Assembly: GCA_020099315.1 (NCBI GenBank)
Contig: CP083650.1
Location: 1,054,001-1,118,000, forward strand
Source: Citrobacter europaeus
GTDB lineage: Bacteria; Pseudomonadota; Gammaproteobacteria; Enterobacterales; Enterobacteriaceae
DNA: 64,000 nt
Direction: 5' to 3'
A model generated the notes under the pieces. It did not search any database. It worked only from the letters and a program-made list of their open reading frames with translations, and had not been told where the DNA came from. Shown here piece after piece: positions 35,177-43,561 of the stretch (positions within the stretch are counted from its first letter, which is position 1; each line of letters opens with the position of its first letter). A program made the position numbers and the translations under genes.

Positions 35177-36050
35177 ACTCACTTTCCTTTCTCTTAACCA
35201 TTTCAAACAGGCGGGCATTTTCCGGGACGGCGATGCCGTGCGCGCGGGCGCGTTTTAACAAATAGCCGGTAATGTAATCGATCTCAGTATGGCGCAGCGC
35301 ACGAATGTCTTGCAGCATCGATGAGATATTTTCCGCAGTACTGTCAATTACTTGCTCGACATAATAGCGTAAATCATCCGCTGATGTGTGGTGGCCTTCG
35401 CGTTCAATGACCGCTGCTACTTCCTCGCAGATGAGTGCTATTTTTTCTGGATGATGGCGTAACTCGCCGTTTGGGCAATCCCATAATGCGGTCAGCGGAT
35501 TAATAACGCAGTTTACTGCCAGCTTGCGCCATAGCTCGGCGCGGATAGTGTTGTGCCAGGCGACGTCCGGCAGCACTTCTTGCAGGACTTCAGCCAGATA
35601 GCTGAAATCACCGTCTTGTTCACGCGCCGGACCAATCCTTGTAGTACCCTGAGCGACATGAATGATGACGTTCCCGTCACGGCGTGCCGCGTGGGTGGTG
35701 GTGCCCATCAGCAGAGGTTGCTTAATGTTATGCAGTTCTTCAATCGTCCCCATACCGTTGTGAATCAGCAGAATGGGAGTGGTTTCAGGCAGTATTGCGG
35801 CCAGGCCTTTTACCGCATCAGAAACCTGCCAGGCTTTCAGGGTGACCAGCAGCAGGTCGCTTTTCGCCAAAAAATCGGGGTCGTTTGCCGTCAGGGATTC
35901 ATTAAAAACTGACCCATCCGTGTCGATCAGGTTAACGCTGCAATAGGGTTGCGGTACGCGTAGCCACCCCTGAACTTCATGTCCATGTTTGCACAGCGCG
36001 GTTAGCCAAAGCTGTCCTAACGCTCCACATCCCAGTACGGTAATTTTCAT
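35139..36050 (-). CDS. panE: 2-dehydropantoate 2-reductase PanE
   Basis: NADPH-dependent reduction of ketopantoate to pantoate, in pantothenate/CoA synthesis. 303 residues as in E. coli. The Rossmann motif GCGALG is at residues 7-12; the catalytic Lys is in AELWRKLAVNCVINPLTAL (K176 region). The C-terminus (ESEYERSSTGMSRPW) runs into yajL. Divergent from yajQ. Confidence 0.97.
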   Translation of the reverse strand: MKITVLGCGALGQLWLTALCKHGHEVQGWLRVPQPYCSVNLIDTDGSVFNESLTANDPDFLAKSDLLLVTLKAWQVSDAVKGLAAILPETTPILLIHNGMGTIEELHNIKQPLLMGTTTHAARRDGNVIIHVAQGTTRIGPAREQDGDFSYLAEVLQEVLPDVAWHNTIRAELWRKLAVNCVINPLTALWDCPNGELRHHPEKIALICEEVAAVIEREGHHTSADDLRYYVEQVIDSTAENISSMLQDIRALRHTEIDYITGYLLKRARAHGIAVPENARLFEMVKRKESEYERSSTGMSRPW

Positions 36051-36224
36051 TCTTCCTCCTCACCTGCAACAGCACCAGGTGTTAATCCATATCGGCCGTA
36101 CCCCATTATTGTTCGCAGGTGTCAGTACCACGTACAATTAAAGGATACAGCCTAGTATAGCGCTGTCTGTTGTGTAACTTTGCAGGTATTATGCTTCGCA
36201 TCAAAAATGAAGGGAGAGGAAAAG

Positions 36225-36716
36225 ATGCCATCTTTCGATATTGTTTCTGAAGTTGATCTTCAGGAAGCCCGTAACGCGGTAGATAACGCCAGCCGTGAAG
36301 TGGAATCACGCTTTGATTTTCGTGGCGTTGAAGCGACTTTTGAGCTGAATGAGTCAAATAAGACGATTAAGGTGCTGAGCGAGTCTGATTTTCAGGTCAA
36401 CCAGTTGCTGGATATTTTACGTGCCAAGCTGTTGAAGCGCGGTATTGAAGGCACGTCGCTGGACGTACCAGAAACCTTCGTGCACAGCGGTAAAACCTGG
36501 TTTGTGGAAGCTAAGCTGAAGCAGGGCATTGAAAGCGCGGTGCAAAAGAAAATCGTTAAGCTGATTAAAGACAGCAAACTGAAGGTGCAGGCGCAGATTC
36601 AGGGCGAAGAAATTCGTGTGACCGGTAAGGCGCGTGACGATCTGCAATCCGTTATGGCGCTGGTTCGCGGTGGCGATCTCGGCCAGCCATTCCAGTTTAA
36701 GAACTTCCGCGATTAA
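36225..36716 (+). CDS. yajQ: Nucleotide-binding protein YajQ
   Basis: 163 residues as in E. coli. Cytoplasmic protein with two ferredoxin-like domains (DUF520). Reported to bind nucleotides or tRNA in E. coli and to be a c-di-GMP effector in Xanthomonas; the role in enterobacteria is unsettled. The start is the ATG at 36225 after GGGAGAGGA. A two-unit REP cluster follows. Confidence 0.95.
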   Translation: MPSFDIVSEVDLQEARNAVDNASREVESRFDFRGVEATFELNESNKTIKVLSESDFQVNQLLDILRAKLLKRGIEGTSLDVPETFVHSGKTWFVEAKLKQGIESAVQKKIVKLIKDSKLKVQAQIQGEEIRVTGKARDDLQSVMALVRGGDLGQPFQFKNFRD

Positions 36717-36724
36717 GTCGTAAT

Positions 36725-36805
36725 GCCTGATGGCGCTACGCTTATCAGGCCTACAGGTAGCACACGCTATTGGTAGGCCGGATAAGGTGATAGCCGCCAT
36801 CCGGC
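36725..36805. repeat. BIME: two REP units in the yajQ-yajR gap
   Basis: The first unit (36725-36750, GCCTGAT...ATCAGGC) and the second (36777-36805, GCCGGAT...ATCCGGC) are separated by 26 bp and oriented oppositely, the usual bacterial interspersed mosaic element layout, between convergent genes. Confidence 0.85.
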
Positions 36806-36810
36806 AATCT

Positions 36811-38175
36811 TCACGCCTGGCTGATGGCCTGCTCAACCTCAAATCGATTCGTCACTTTGCTGTCGATTTTCACGTAGGCCGAGTGCTCTTTCGCGACAAT
36901 TAACACTTCGCTTATCCCTTCTTTAGCCAGCAGACGCTGCTTCAGGGTGTCATCCGCAGCAATTTCAGGTGGGATTTCCACCCGCAGGCTGCTGACATAC
37001 GGCGGCTCTTTCATTGTACTTGCCACCAATAACCACACTGCTGCCAGAAGCGCACCAGCCAGGAATACCGCCTGACCATCAAACATTTCGACTACCCAAC
37101 CGCCGAGCGAACCGCCAATCGCCACGCCGATGAACTGGCTGGTGGAGTAAACGCCCATCGCCGTGCCTTTATAGCCAGCCGGAGATTCTTTACTGATAAG
37201 CGAGGGGAGGAGGGCTTCCATCAGGTTGAAGGCGAGGAAGAATATCTGAACGCCCGCAATCAGCCCCCAGAAACGAATGTTAGCGCTCCACAATACAATT
37301 TCTGCAATAAGAATCAGTAACACGCAGGCGAGGAACACGCGTTTCATCCGGCGCTTCACTTCGGCGTAAATGATGAACGGCACCACGGAAACAAAGGACA
37401 GCAGCATCGTCACCAGATAAATTTTCCAGTGTTCGGCGGCGGGGAAGCCTGCTTTCGCCAGTTGGCCCGGTAAGGCGACGAAGGTAGACATCAGCAAAAT
37501 GTGCAGACACATGATGCCGAAGTTGAGCTTCAGCAGTTTAGGTTCCGCCAGCACTTTGCTGAAGCTGCCTTTTACCATGCCCGACTCGCGGTTCAGCACG
37601 TGGTTGGTACTGTTGGGAACGACCCAAATGGTTAGCACGATACCCGTGGTAGCAAGAGCGGCAATCATCCAGAACAGCGCGTTTAGCCCCAGCGCATGGG
37701 TAACGATCGGCCCCAGCACCATCGCAATGGCGAAAGTGATACCAAAGCTGACGCCGATAAACGCCATCGCTTTCGTTCGGTTTTGCTCACGGGTTAAGTC
37801 GGACAGCAGCGCCATTACGGCAGCAGCAATCGCGCCAGAACCTTGTAGGGCACGACCAAGAATAATGCCCCAGATTGAATCGGAGAGGGCGGCAATTATG
37901 CTGCCGAGAACGAATACCGCCAGTCCGCCGACGATAAGCGGCTTACGCCCGATGCGGTCAGAGAGCAGACCAAAGGGGATTTGGAAAACGGCTTGCGCCA
38001 GGCCATAAATACCGATAGCGAGTCCGATCAAGGCTTCGCTGGCACCCTGTAGCGCCATACCGTACGTGGTCAGAACCGGCAGGACCATAAACATGCCAAG
38101 CATGCGCAACGAAAATACGGTCCCTAAACCCCAGGTGGCGCGCAACTCACCGGGCGTCATTTTGTAATCGTTCAT
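36811..38175 (-). CDS. yajR: MFS transporter YajR
   Basis: 454 residues as in E. coli YajR, an inner-membrane drug/proton-antiporter-type MFS protein with twelve helices. MFS motif A appears as GLLSDRIGRKPLI. After the last helix comes a C-terminal cytoplasmic ferredoxin-like YAM domain (about 390-454), ending SKVTNRFEVEQAISQA. The start is the ATG at 38175 (MNDYKMTPGE); the upstream extension is not conserved. The substrate is unknown. Confidence 0.95.
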   Translation of the reverse strand: MNDYKMTPGELRATWGLGTVFSLRMLGMFMVLPVLTTYGMALQGASEALIGLAIGIYGLAQAVFQIPFGLLSDRIGRKPLIVGGLAVFVLGSIIAALSDSIWGIILGRALQGSGAIAAAVMALLSDLTREQNRTKAMAFIGVSFGITFAIAMVLGPIVTHALGLNALFWMIAALATTGIVLTIWVVPNSTNHVLNRESGMVKGSFSKVLAEPKLLKLNFGIMCLHILLMSTFVALPGQLAKAGFPAAEHWKIYLVTMLLSFVSVVPFIIYAEVKRRMKRVFLACVLLILIAEIVLWSANIRFWGLIAGVQIFFLAFNLMEALLPSLISKESPAGYKGTAMGVYSTSQFIGVAIGGSLGGWVVEMFDGQAVFLAGALLAAVWLLVASTMKEPPYVSSLRVEIPPEIAADDTLKQRLLAKEGISEVLIVAKEHSAYVKIDSKVTNRFEVEQAISQA

Positions 38176-38357
38176 TCCCACCTCTGTATTAATTTCGCGC
38201 CTAGTGTAAAGCGGGGAAGGGGTGGGGTAAACCTCTACGATATGTGGAATTGTGTAGTGGGATAATTGAAATAATTGCCAACGCAACTAATTTACTTGTG
38301 ATAATTACGGGTGTAGTCTTTTTGTGGTTGTTTCTAATGGAAAGAGGGAAAAGGAAA

Positions 38358-38840
38358 ATGGCGATTCCAGGCAATATGTGGATTTATGACGATGGTGGCG
38401 CGCTGATAAAGGGCGGGTGTGATGTAAAGGGAAGAGAATACAGTATTGAATTTAAAGGTTTTCATCACAATCTGTCTATTCCAACAGATAATGCAACGGG
38501 TAAACCGACAGGCACACGCCAGCATTCACCGATGATGATCGTCAAAGAGTTTGACTACTCTAGCCCGTATTTATACAAAGCGGTCGCTTCTGGTCAGAAT
38601 CTTAAGTCCGCAGAGATTCGTTGGTACAAAATTAATGATGCGGGTCAGGAAGTTGAATACTTCAATATGTTTCTGGAAGGCGTGCGGATTGTCTCCGTTT
38701 CTCCCACGATGGCTGGTCCAGAGGACATGAACAATAACCATCTTGAAACCATAGAATTACGCTACGAAAAAATCACCTGGAAGCATTGCGACGGGAACAT
38801 TATCTATACCGACGCATGGAATGACCGGCAGACGGCATAA
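38358..38840 (+). CDS. hcp: Hcp family type VI secretion tube protein (orphan)
   Basis: 160 residues of the enterobacterial Hcp type: starts MAIPGNMWIYDDGG and carries the characteristic PTDNATGKPTGTRQHSP, SPYLYKAV and ending ITYTDAWNDRQTA-like tail. Hcp hexamers stack into the tube fired by the T6SS and carry or chaperone small effectors in the pore. No other T6SS structural gene is present in the window, so this is an orphan copy serving a system elsewhere. The start at 38358 follows a GA-rich ribosome site. The frame stays open for another 38 codons upstream, encoding a hydrophobic helix (see findings). The two next genes follow at 11 bp and 1 bp overlap. Confidence 0.9.
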   Translation: MAIPGNMWIYDDGGALIKGGCDVKGREYSIEFKGFHHNLSIPTDNATGKPTGTRQHSPMMIVKEFDYSSPYLYKAVASGQNLKSAEIRWYKINDAGQEVEYFNMFLEGVRIVSVSPTMAGPEDMNNNHLETIELRYEKITWKHCDGNIIYTDAWNDRQTA

Positions 38841-38851
38841 TGGGTGATTGA

Positions 38852-39301
38852 ATGGACACCACTGAAGAAGTGAATGGAACCTATTGGTATCATGGTCACA
38901 GCAATCTATCAGCTGGGGAATTGTATGATCTCATCTTTCTGGAACAGTTTTGTGATGAGTTAGGAATTGGCATTGAATCGGGAGCAGCTATTCTGGCTGG
39001 TCAGCCCTGGTTAAAGACAAGGCAAAAACCACGAGACGCGACTAAAGGAACAAGTGTTGCCTCAAAGTACGCAAGAATTATACTGAGAGATATGCGATTA
39101 CCTTTTGGTCTCAGAGTTAAAACACCAGTTGGTTTTACCATGAAGAAAACTAACAAGGTTGCTGCTGTGATTGGGCGTTATTGCCCTTGGTTAGGATGGG
39201 TGGCGTTAACCAACGCTATTTACCAGATCTCACGGCGTACACAGAATAAATACAATCTGATTGCCCGCCCAAAAGATCGCATACAGTGGACATCTTTCTA
39301 A
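38852..39301 (+). CDS. Unrecognised small basic protein, candidate T6SS effector
   Basis: 149 residues that I cannot assign to a family. The N-terminal third is acidic/neutral (ELYDLIFLEQFCDELGIGIESGAA). The middle is strongly basic (KTRQKPRDATKG, RLPFGLRVKTP, MKKTNK), then comes a moderately hydrophobic stretch (VAAVIGRYCPWLGWVALTNAIY) that could insert in a membrane. No signal peptide. It begins 11 bp after hcp and its stop overlaps the next ATG (TAATG). Position right behind an orphan hcp and ahead of a small acidic DUF1493-like gene is that of an Hcp-delivered toxin with its immunity gene. Effector function is inference only. Confidence 0.6.
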   Translation: MDTTEEVNGTYWYHGHSNLSAGELYDLIFLEQFCDELGIGIESGAAILAGQPWLKTRQKPRDATKGTSVASKYARIILRDMRLPFGLRVKTPVGFTMKKTNKVAAVIGRYCPWLGWVALTNAIYQISRRTQNKYNLIARPKDRIQWTSF

Positions 39302-39660
39302 TGAGCATACAAAATGAAGTGTTGAAGCTATTCAGGAAGGAGATACCTGGATACGACGATAAAGACGGAAATGAGATCCCATTAGAATTGGACACAGATT
39401 TATTCGATGAGCCACGAGACGACCTCTCAGATGCAGTAGAAGAGTTTCAGAAAGTATTCAATGTAGATTTATCGAATGTTGACTGGACCCGCTATTTTCC
39501 TTGGGAAAACACGCCTCTTCTGACTCGGTGGTTCAAAGCTAACCGGGAAGAAGTGGAAGCAACACGCATACCGTTAACCGTAAGGATGTTTGCTGAGTCG
39601 GCTGAAGCGGGGAAATGGCTTTTTGAGGTCTGGGATGATAAACAAAAAGACGAGACCTAA
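39301..39660 (+). CDS. DUF1493-like acidic protein, candidate immunity protein
   Basis: 119 residues, strongly acidic (PLELDTDLFDEPRDDLSDAVEEF), cytoplasmic, resembling DUF1493 proteins with the pattern V.NVDL..VDW.RYFP. Members have an acyl-carrier-protein-like region and no known activity. Its ATG overlaps the stop of the preceding gene by one base, so its synthesis is coupled to that of the basic protein. Opposite charge and coupling fit a cognate immunity or chaperone role; this is inference. Confidence 0.65.
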   Translation: MSIQNEVLKLFRKEIPGYDDKDGNEIPLELDTDLFDEPRDDLSDAVEEFQKVFNVDLSNVDWTRYFPWENTPLLTRWFKANREEVEATRIPLTVRMFAESAEAGKWLFEVWDDKQKDET

Positions 39661-39683
39661 TGCTCTCCAAACTGCTTAGTAAT

Positions 39684-39710
39684 AAAAAAGGGTGCCGAAG
39701 CACCCTTTTC
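39684..39710. terminator. Bidirectional terminator, cyo operon / hcp cassette
   Basis: AAAAGGGTGC / GCACCCTTTT with a 4-nt loop. On the minus strand it ends the cyoABCDE transcript, and on the plus strand the hcp cassette. The E. coli cyo operon ends in an almost identical hairpin, which places the cassette boundary between yajR and this point. Confidence 0.92.
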
Positions 39711-39723
39711 GTATCCGCAGATT

Positions 39724-40614
39724 TTACCAGACGTAAGTCAGCAGGTTCTGCGAGTTTGGCACCATAAAGTCGACGGACATCATCACGCTGAGCGCGGTAA
39801 TGGCGATGATGGAGAAGCCGAACAGCTTGCGCGCCCAGACTCTGTCATCTTCCACTTTATAACCGCGCAGCGCCATGCCCAACCACCAGACGCTCACCGC
39901 CGCCGCAACAATCAGGTATTTATAACCTGCATAACCGCCCAAGGTTAGCATCAGCGTGGCGATAGCAAATGCCACGATATACAGCGTGATATGGTTCTTC
40001 GCGACCGAAATGCCTTTTACCACTGGCAGTACAGGGATGTTGGCAGCCTGATAATCCTTGAAGCGGAAAATCGCAATCGCGTAAGAGTGCGGCATTTGCC
40101 ACAGGCTGAAGATAGCCAGCAGAATCAGCGCACCGCTATCGAACTCACCGGTTACGGCGCAGTAGCCAATCACCGGCGGCGCAGCGCCGGAGAGTGAGCC
40201 AATCAGCGTGCCATAAACGGAATGGCGCTTCATGTACAGGCTATAAACGCCCACATAGACCACGAAGCCCATTACCCCCAGCCAGCAGGCCAGAGGGTTC
40301 GCGCCAAACCACAGCAGCATAAAGCCAGCAATACCCAGCAGGGTGGCGTATACCAGCGAGACCGCAGGGGAAATCAGACCTTTAACCAGCACGCGGTTTT
40401 TGGTCCTCTCCATCTTCCTGTCGATATCCCTGTCGATGTAGTTGTTAAATACACAACCCGACGCCACAACCAGTGACACCCCAACCAGCGTGTAGATAAA
40501 CAGGGGATAATCAATGCTGCCTTTCGAGGCCAGCAGGAATCCCCCAATCACCGAGATCAGGTTGCCAAAGATGATGCCTGGTTTCGTTACTTGCAGGTAT
40601 TGCTTAAACATCAT
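39724..40614 (-). CDS. cyoE: Protohaem IX farnesyltransferase CyoE
   Basis: UbiA-family membrane enzyme that converts haem B to haem O for the bo3 oxidase using farnesyl diphosphate. 296 residues as in E. coli. The Asp-rich prenyl-binding motif is NNYIDRDIDRKMERT (about 57-71), with a second loop near YSLYMKRHS. Last gene of cyoABCDE, 11 bp after cyoD. Confidence 0.98.
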   Translation of the reverse strand: MMFKQYLQVTKPGIIFGNLISVIGGFLLASKGSIDYPLFIYTLVGVSLVVASGCVFNNYIDRDIDRKMERTKNRVLVKGLISPAVSLVYATLLGIAGFMLLWFGANPLACWLGVMGFVVYVGVYSLYMKRHSVYGTLIGSLSGAAPPVIGYCAVTGEFDSGALILLAIFSLWQMPHSYAIAIFRFKDYQAANIPVLPVVKGISVAKNHITLYIVAFAIATLMLTLGGYAGYKYLIVAAAVSVWWLGMALRGYKVEDDRVWARKLFGFSIIAITALSVMMSVDFMVPNSQNLLTYVW

Positions 40615-40625
40615 AATCGCCGCTC

Positions 40626-40955
40626 TTAGTGCATCATCATGTTGTAGTTAAGGTTCCACATAATCCAGATGGAGCCCACAACCAGGATGGCGATGATTAG
40701 CACAGTAAAGACAAAGGCCGTCATGTTCCAACCTTCATCAGATTTGCTATTCATGTGCAGGAAGCACACCAGGTGCACCAGAATCTGTACCACTGCCATT
40801 GCCAGAATAGTTCCCAGAATGACGGCCGGAGAGGCAGCACCCGTCATGACCATCCAGAACGGAATGACCGTCAGGATGATCGACAGGATAAAACCTGTCA
40901 TGTAGGTTTTTACGCTGCCATGGGATGCGCCGCCGCTCTCGTTAGAATGACTCAT
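40626..40955 (-). CDS. cyoD: Cytochrome bo3 oxidase subunit IV
   Basis: 109 residues, three transmembrane helices, as in E. coli. Assembly subunit of the proton-pumping quinol oxidase, important for CuB binding in subunit I. Its ATG (40955) overlaps the stop of cyoC by one base (TAATG). Confidence 0.97.
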   Translation of the reverse strand: MSHSNESGGASHGSVKTYMTGFILSIILTVIPFWMVMTGAASPAVILGTILAMAVVQILVHLVCFLHMNSKSDEGWNMTAFVFTVLIIAILVVGSIWIMWNLNYNMMMH

Positions 40956-41569
40956 TACATCGCCCCCATCAGATAAACAACAGTGAACACACAGATCCAC
41001 ACCACATCAAGGAAGTGCCAGAACAGACTCAGACACATGATGCGGGTGCGGTTAGTACTGGTCAGGCCGCGACGAGCAACTTGCACCATCAGCACCGCCA
41101 TCCAGATAAGACCGGAGGTAACGTGCAGACCGTGCGTGCCGACCAGCGCGAAGAACGCAGACAGGAAGCCGCTGCGATCCGGGCCCATACCGTTAACAAT
41201 CAGGTGATGGAATTCATAGAGTTCCATCCCGATGAATCCGGCACCGAACAAGAAGGTCAACGCCAGCCAGGAGATAACCTGGCTCTTGTTGTTCTTGTAC
41301 ATGGCAATCGCTGCCATGCCGTAAGTAATGGAGCTGAATAACAGCAGGAATGTTTCAACCAGAACGAACGGCAGTTCAAAAATGTCCTTACCTGTTGGGC
41401 CACCTGCGGTGCCGTTCACCAGAACGGCATAGGTTGCAAACAGAATAGAGAACAGAATGCAGTCGCTCATCAGGTAGATCCAGAATCCGAAGATCTTGGT
41501 CTGGCCTGCATCGTGGTGCCCGTGTTCGTGCGCGTGGGCAGTCGCGTGCGTTAAAGTATCAGTTGCCAT
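40955..41569 (-). CDS. cyoC: Cytochrome bo3 oxidase subunit III
   Basis: 204 residues with five membrane helices, as in E. coli. His-rich N-terminus (THATAHAHEHGHHD) before the first helix; WHFLDVVWICVF is the conserved final helix. It overlaps cyoB by 11 bp. Confidence 0.97.
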   Translation of the reverse strand: MATDTLTHATAHAHEHGHHDAGQTKIFGFWIYLMSDCILFSILFATYAVLVNGTAGGPTGKDIFELPFVLVETFLLLFSSITYGMAAIAMYKNNKSQVISWLALTFLFGAGFIGMELYEFHHLIVNGMGPDRSGFLSAFFALVGTHGLHVTSGLIWMAVLMVQVARRGLTSTNRTRIMCLSLFWHFLDVVWICVFTVVYLMGAM

Positions 41570-43550
41570 TTTTCAGCCCTGCCTTAGTAATCTCATCGAA
41601 ATGCTGGTTTTCCAGTTTTTCGACTTCCGGGACCGGCACGTAGTAATCCACGTCTTCATCAAAGCTTTTCACAATCCAGCTGATGATCATGCCTGCGAAG
41701 CTTGCAATCGCCAGCCACCAGATATGCCAGATCATGGCGAAACCAAACAGTGTTGCGAAGGCGGTAATGACGATACCGGCACCGCTGTTCTTCGGCATAT
41801 GAATTTCTTCATAGTGCGCAGGCTGCTTGTACGCTTCACCTTTTTCTTTCATTTCCCAGAAGGCATCACGCTCGTGAACGTGCGGCACAACGGCAAAGTT
41901 ATAGAACGGAGGCGGGGAAGAAGTTGCCCACTCCAGCGTACGACCACCCCATGGGTCACCGGTCAGGTCACGGTTCTGCTCGCGGTCGCGAATAGAAACG
42001 AAGATCTGAATCAGCTGGCACAGGATACCCAGTGCAATCAGCGCGGCACCGCAGGCGGCAACGACCAGCATCGGATGGAACTGCGGGTCAATCTGCTGGC
42101 TGAGGCGACGGGTCATACCCATGAAGCCCAGCACGTACAGCGGCATAAATGCCACGAAGAAGCCGATGATCCAGAACCAGAACGCGCGTTTACCCCAGGT
42201 TTCGTTCAGCGTGAAGCCAAACGCTTTTGGCCACCAGTAGGTCATACCAGCGAAGCATCCAAATACAACGCCGCCGATGATAACGTTATGGAAGTGCGCA
42301 ATCAGGAACAGACTGTTGTGCAGTACGAAGTCCGCACCCGGCACCGCCAGCAGTACGCCGGTCATGCCGCCGACTGAGAAGGTGACGATAAAGCCAATCG
42401 TCCACAGCATCGCTGAGTGGAATACGATACGGCCCTGATACATGGTGAACAGCCAGTTGAAAATCTTCACCCCGGTCGGGATGGCGATAATCATGGTGGT
42501 AATACCGAAGAAGGCGTTTACGTTAGCGCCCGCACCCATGGTGAAGAAGTGGTGCAGCCAAACAACGAACGACAAAACGGTGATACACACGGTTGCCCAC
42601 ACCAGTAAGGTGTAGCCAAACAGACGTTTACGCGAGAAGGTTGCAGCGATTTCGGAGAATACACCGAACACCGGCAGAACCAGAATGTACACTTCCGGAT
42701 GGCCCCAGGCCCAAATCAGGTTGATGTACATCATCATGTTGCCGCCCATATCGTTGGTAAAGAAATGGGTACCCAGATAGCGATCCAGGGTCAGCAACGC
42801 GACGGTAACCGTCAGGATTGGGAAAGAAGCGATAATCAGGATGTTCGCACACAGAGATGCCCAGCTAAATACCGGCATCTTGAACATGGTCATTCCTGGC
42901 GCACGCATCTTAATGATGGTCACAAAGAAGTTGATACCGGTCAGAGTGGTACCAATACCTGACAACTGAACTGCCCATATCCAATAATCGACCCCGACGC
43001 TTGGACTGTACTCTATTCCCGAGAGCGGCGGGTACGCCAGCCAACCGGTCTGTGCGAACTCTCCCACGCCCAGAGACAGGTTAACCAGGATTACGCCGAC
43101 AACGGTGAACCAGAAGCTCAGGTTGTTCAGGAACGGGAACGCAACGTCACGAGCGCCGATCTGCAGCGGAACCACCAGGTTCATCAGACCGATAACAAAT
43201 GGCATTGCCACGAAGAAGATCATAATCACGCCGTGAGCCGTGAAGATCTGATCGTAGTGGTGAGGTGGCAGGAAGCCCGCTTCACCTGCAGAAGCCAGCG
43301 CTTGCTGGCTACGCATCATGATGGCGTCGGCAAAGCCACGAATCAACATGACGATTGCAACGATGACATACATGATGCCAAGGCGTTTGTGGTCAACAGA
43401 AGTCAGCCACTCTTTCCATAGATAGGTCCACTTACCGAAGTAAGTGATTAGGCCCAGTAAGGCCGCACCACCGATGATTATTGCAGCGATCGTAACCATG
43501 ACAATGGGTTCATGGAACGGCACTGCATCCAGCGTCAATTTTCCGAACAT
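41559..43550 (-). CDS. cyoB: Cytochrome bo3 oxidase subunit I
   Basis: Catalytic subunit of the ubiquinol oxidase that reduces oxygen and pumps protons. 663 residues as in E. coli when started at MFGKLTLD (43550). The haem-copper centre is visible: WGHPEVY (CuB His and cross-linked Tyr, H284/Y288), the pair in VWLHHFF (H333, H334), and AHFHNV (haem ligands H419, H421); the low-spin haem His is in FTAHGVIM (H106). Fifteen helices. Confidence 0.98.
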   Translation of the reverse strand: MFGKLTLDAVPFHEPIVMVTIAAIIIGGAALLGLITYFGKWTYLWKEWLTSVDHKRLGIMYVIVAIVMLIRGFADAIMMRSQQALASAGEAGFLPPHHYDQIFTAHGVIMIFFVAMPFVIGLMNLVVPLQIGARDVAFPFLNNLSFWFTVVGVILVNLSLGVGEFAQTGWLAYPPLSGIEYSPSVGVDYWIWAVQLSGIGTTLTGINFFVTIIKMRAPGMTMFKMPVFSWASLCANILIIASFPILTVTVALLTLDRYLGTHFFTNDMGGNMMMYINLIWAWGHPEVYILVLPVFGVFSEIAATFSRKRLFGYTLLVWATVCITVLSFVVWLHHFFTMGAGANVNAFFGITTMIIAIPTGVKIFNWLFTMYQGRIVFHSAMLWTIGFIVTFSVGGMTGVLLAVPGADFVLHNSLFLIAHFHNVIIGGVVFGCFAGMTYWWPKAFGFTLNETWGKRAFWFWIIGFFVAFMPLYVLGFMGMTRRLSQQIDPQFHPMLVVAACGAALIALGILCQLIQIFVSIRDREQNRDLTGDPWGGRTLEWATSSPPPFYNFAVVPHVHERDAFWEMKEKGEAYKQPAHYEEIHMPKNSGAGIVITAFATLFGFAMIWHIWWLAIASFAGMIISWIVKSFDEDVDYYVPVPEVEKLENQHFDEITKAGLKNGN

Positions 43551-43561
43551 CGTATTCTTCC

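Noticed and set aside
38244..39660. Prophage or complete T6SS island
   Set aside because: No integrase, attachment duplication, tail, VgrG, sheath or ATPase gene is present; only hcp and two small genes.
41496..42377. Long plus-strand open frame opposite cyoB
   Set aside because: It mirrors the codon pattern of cyoB, has no ribosome site, and its peptide has no family resemblance; a shadow of a conserved gene.
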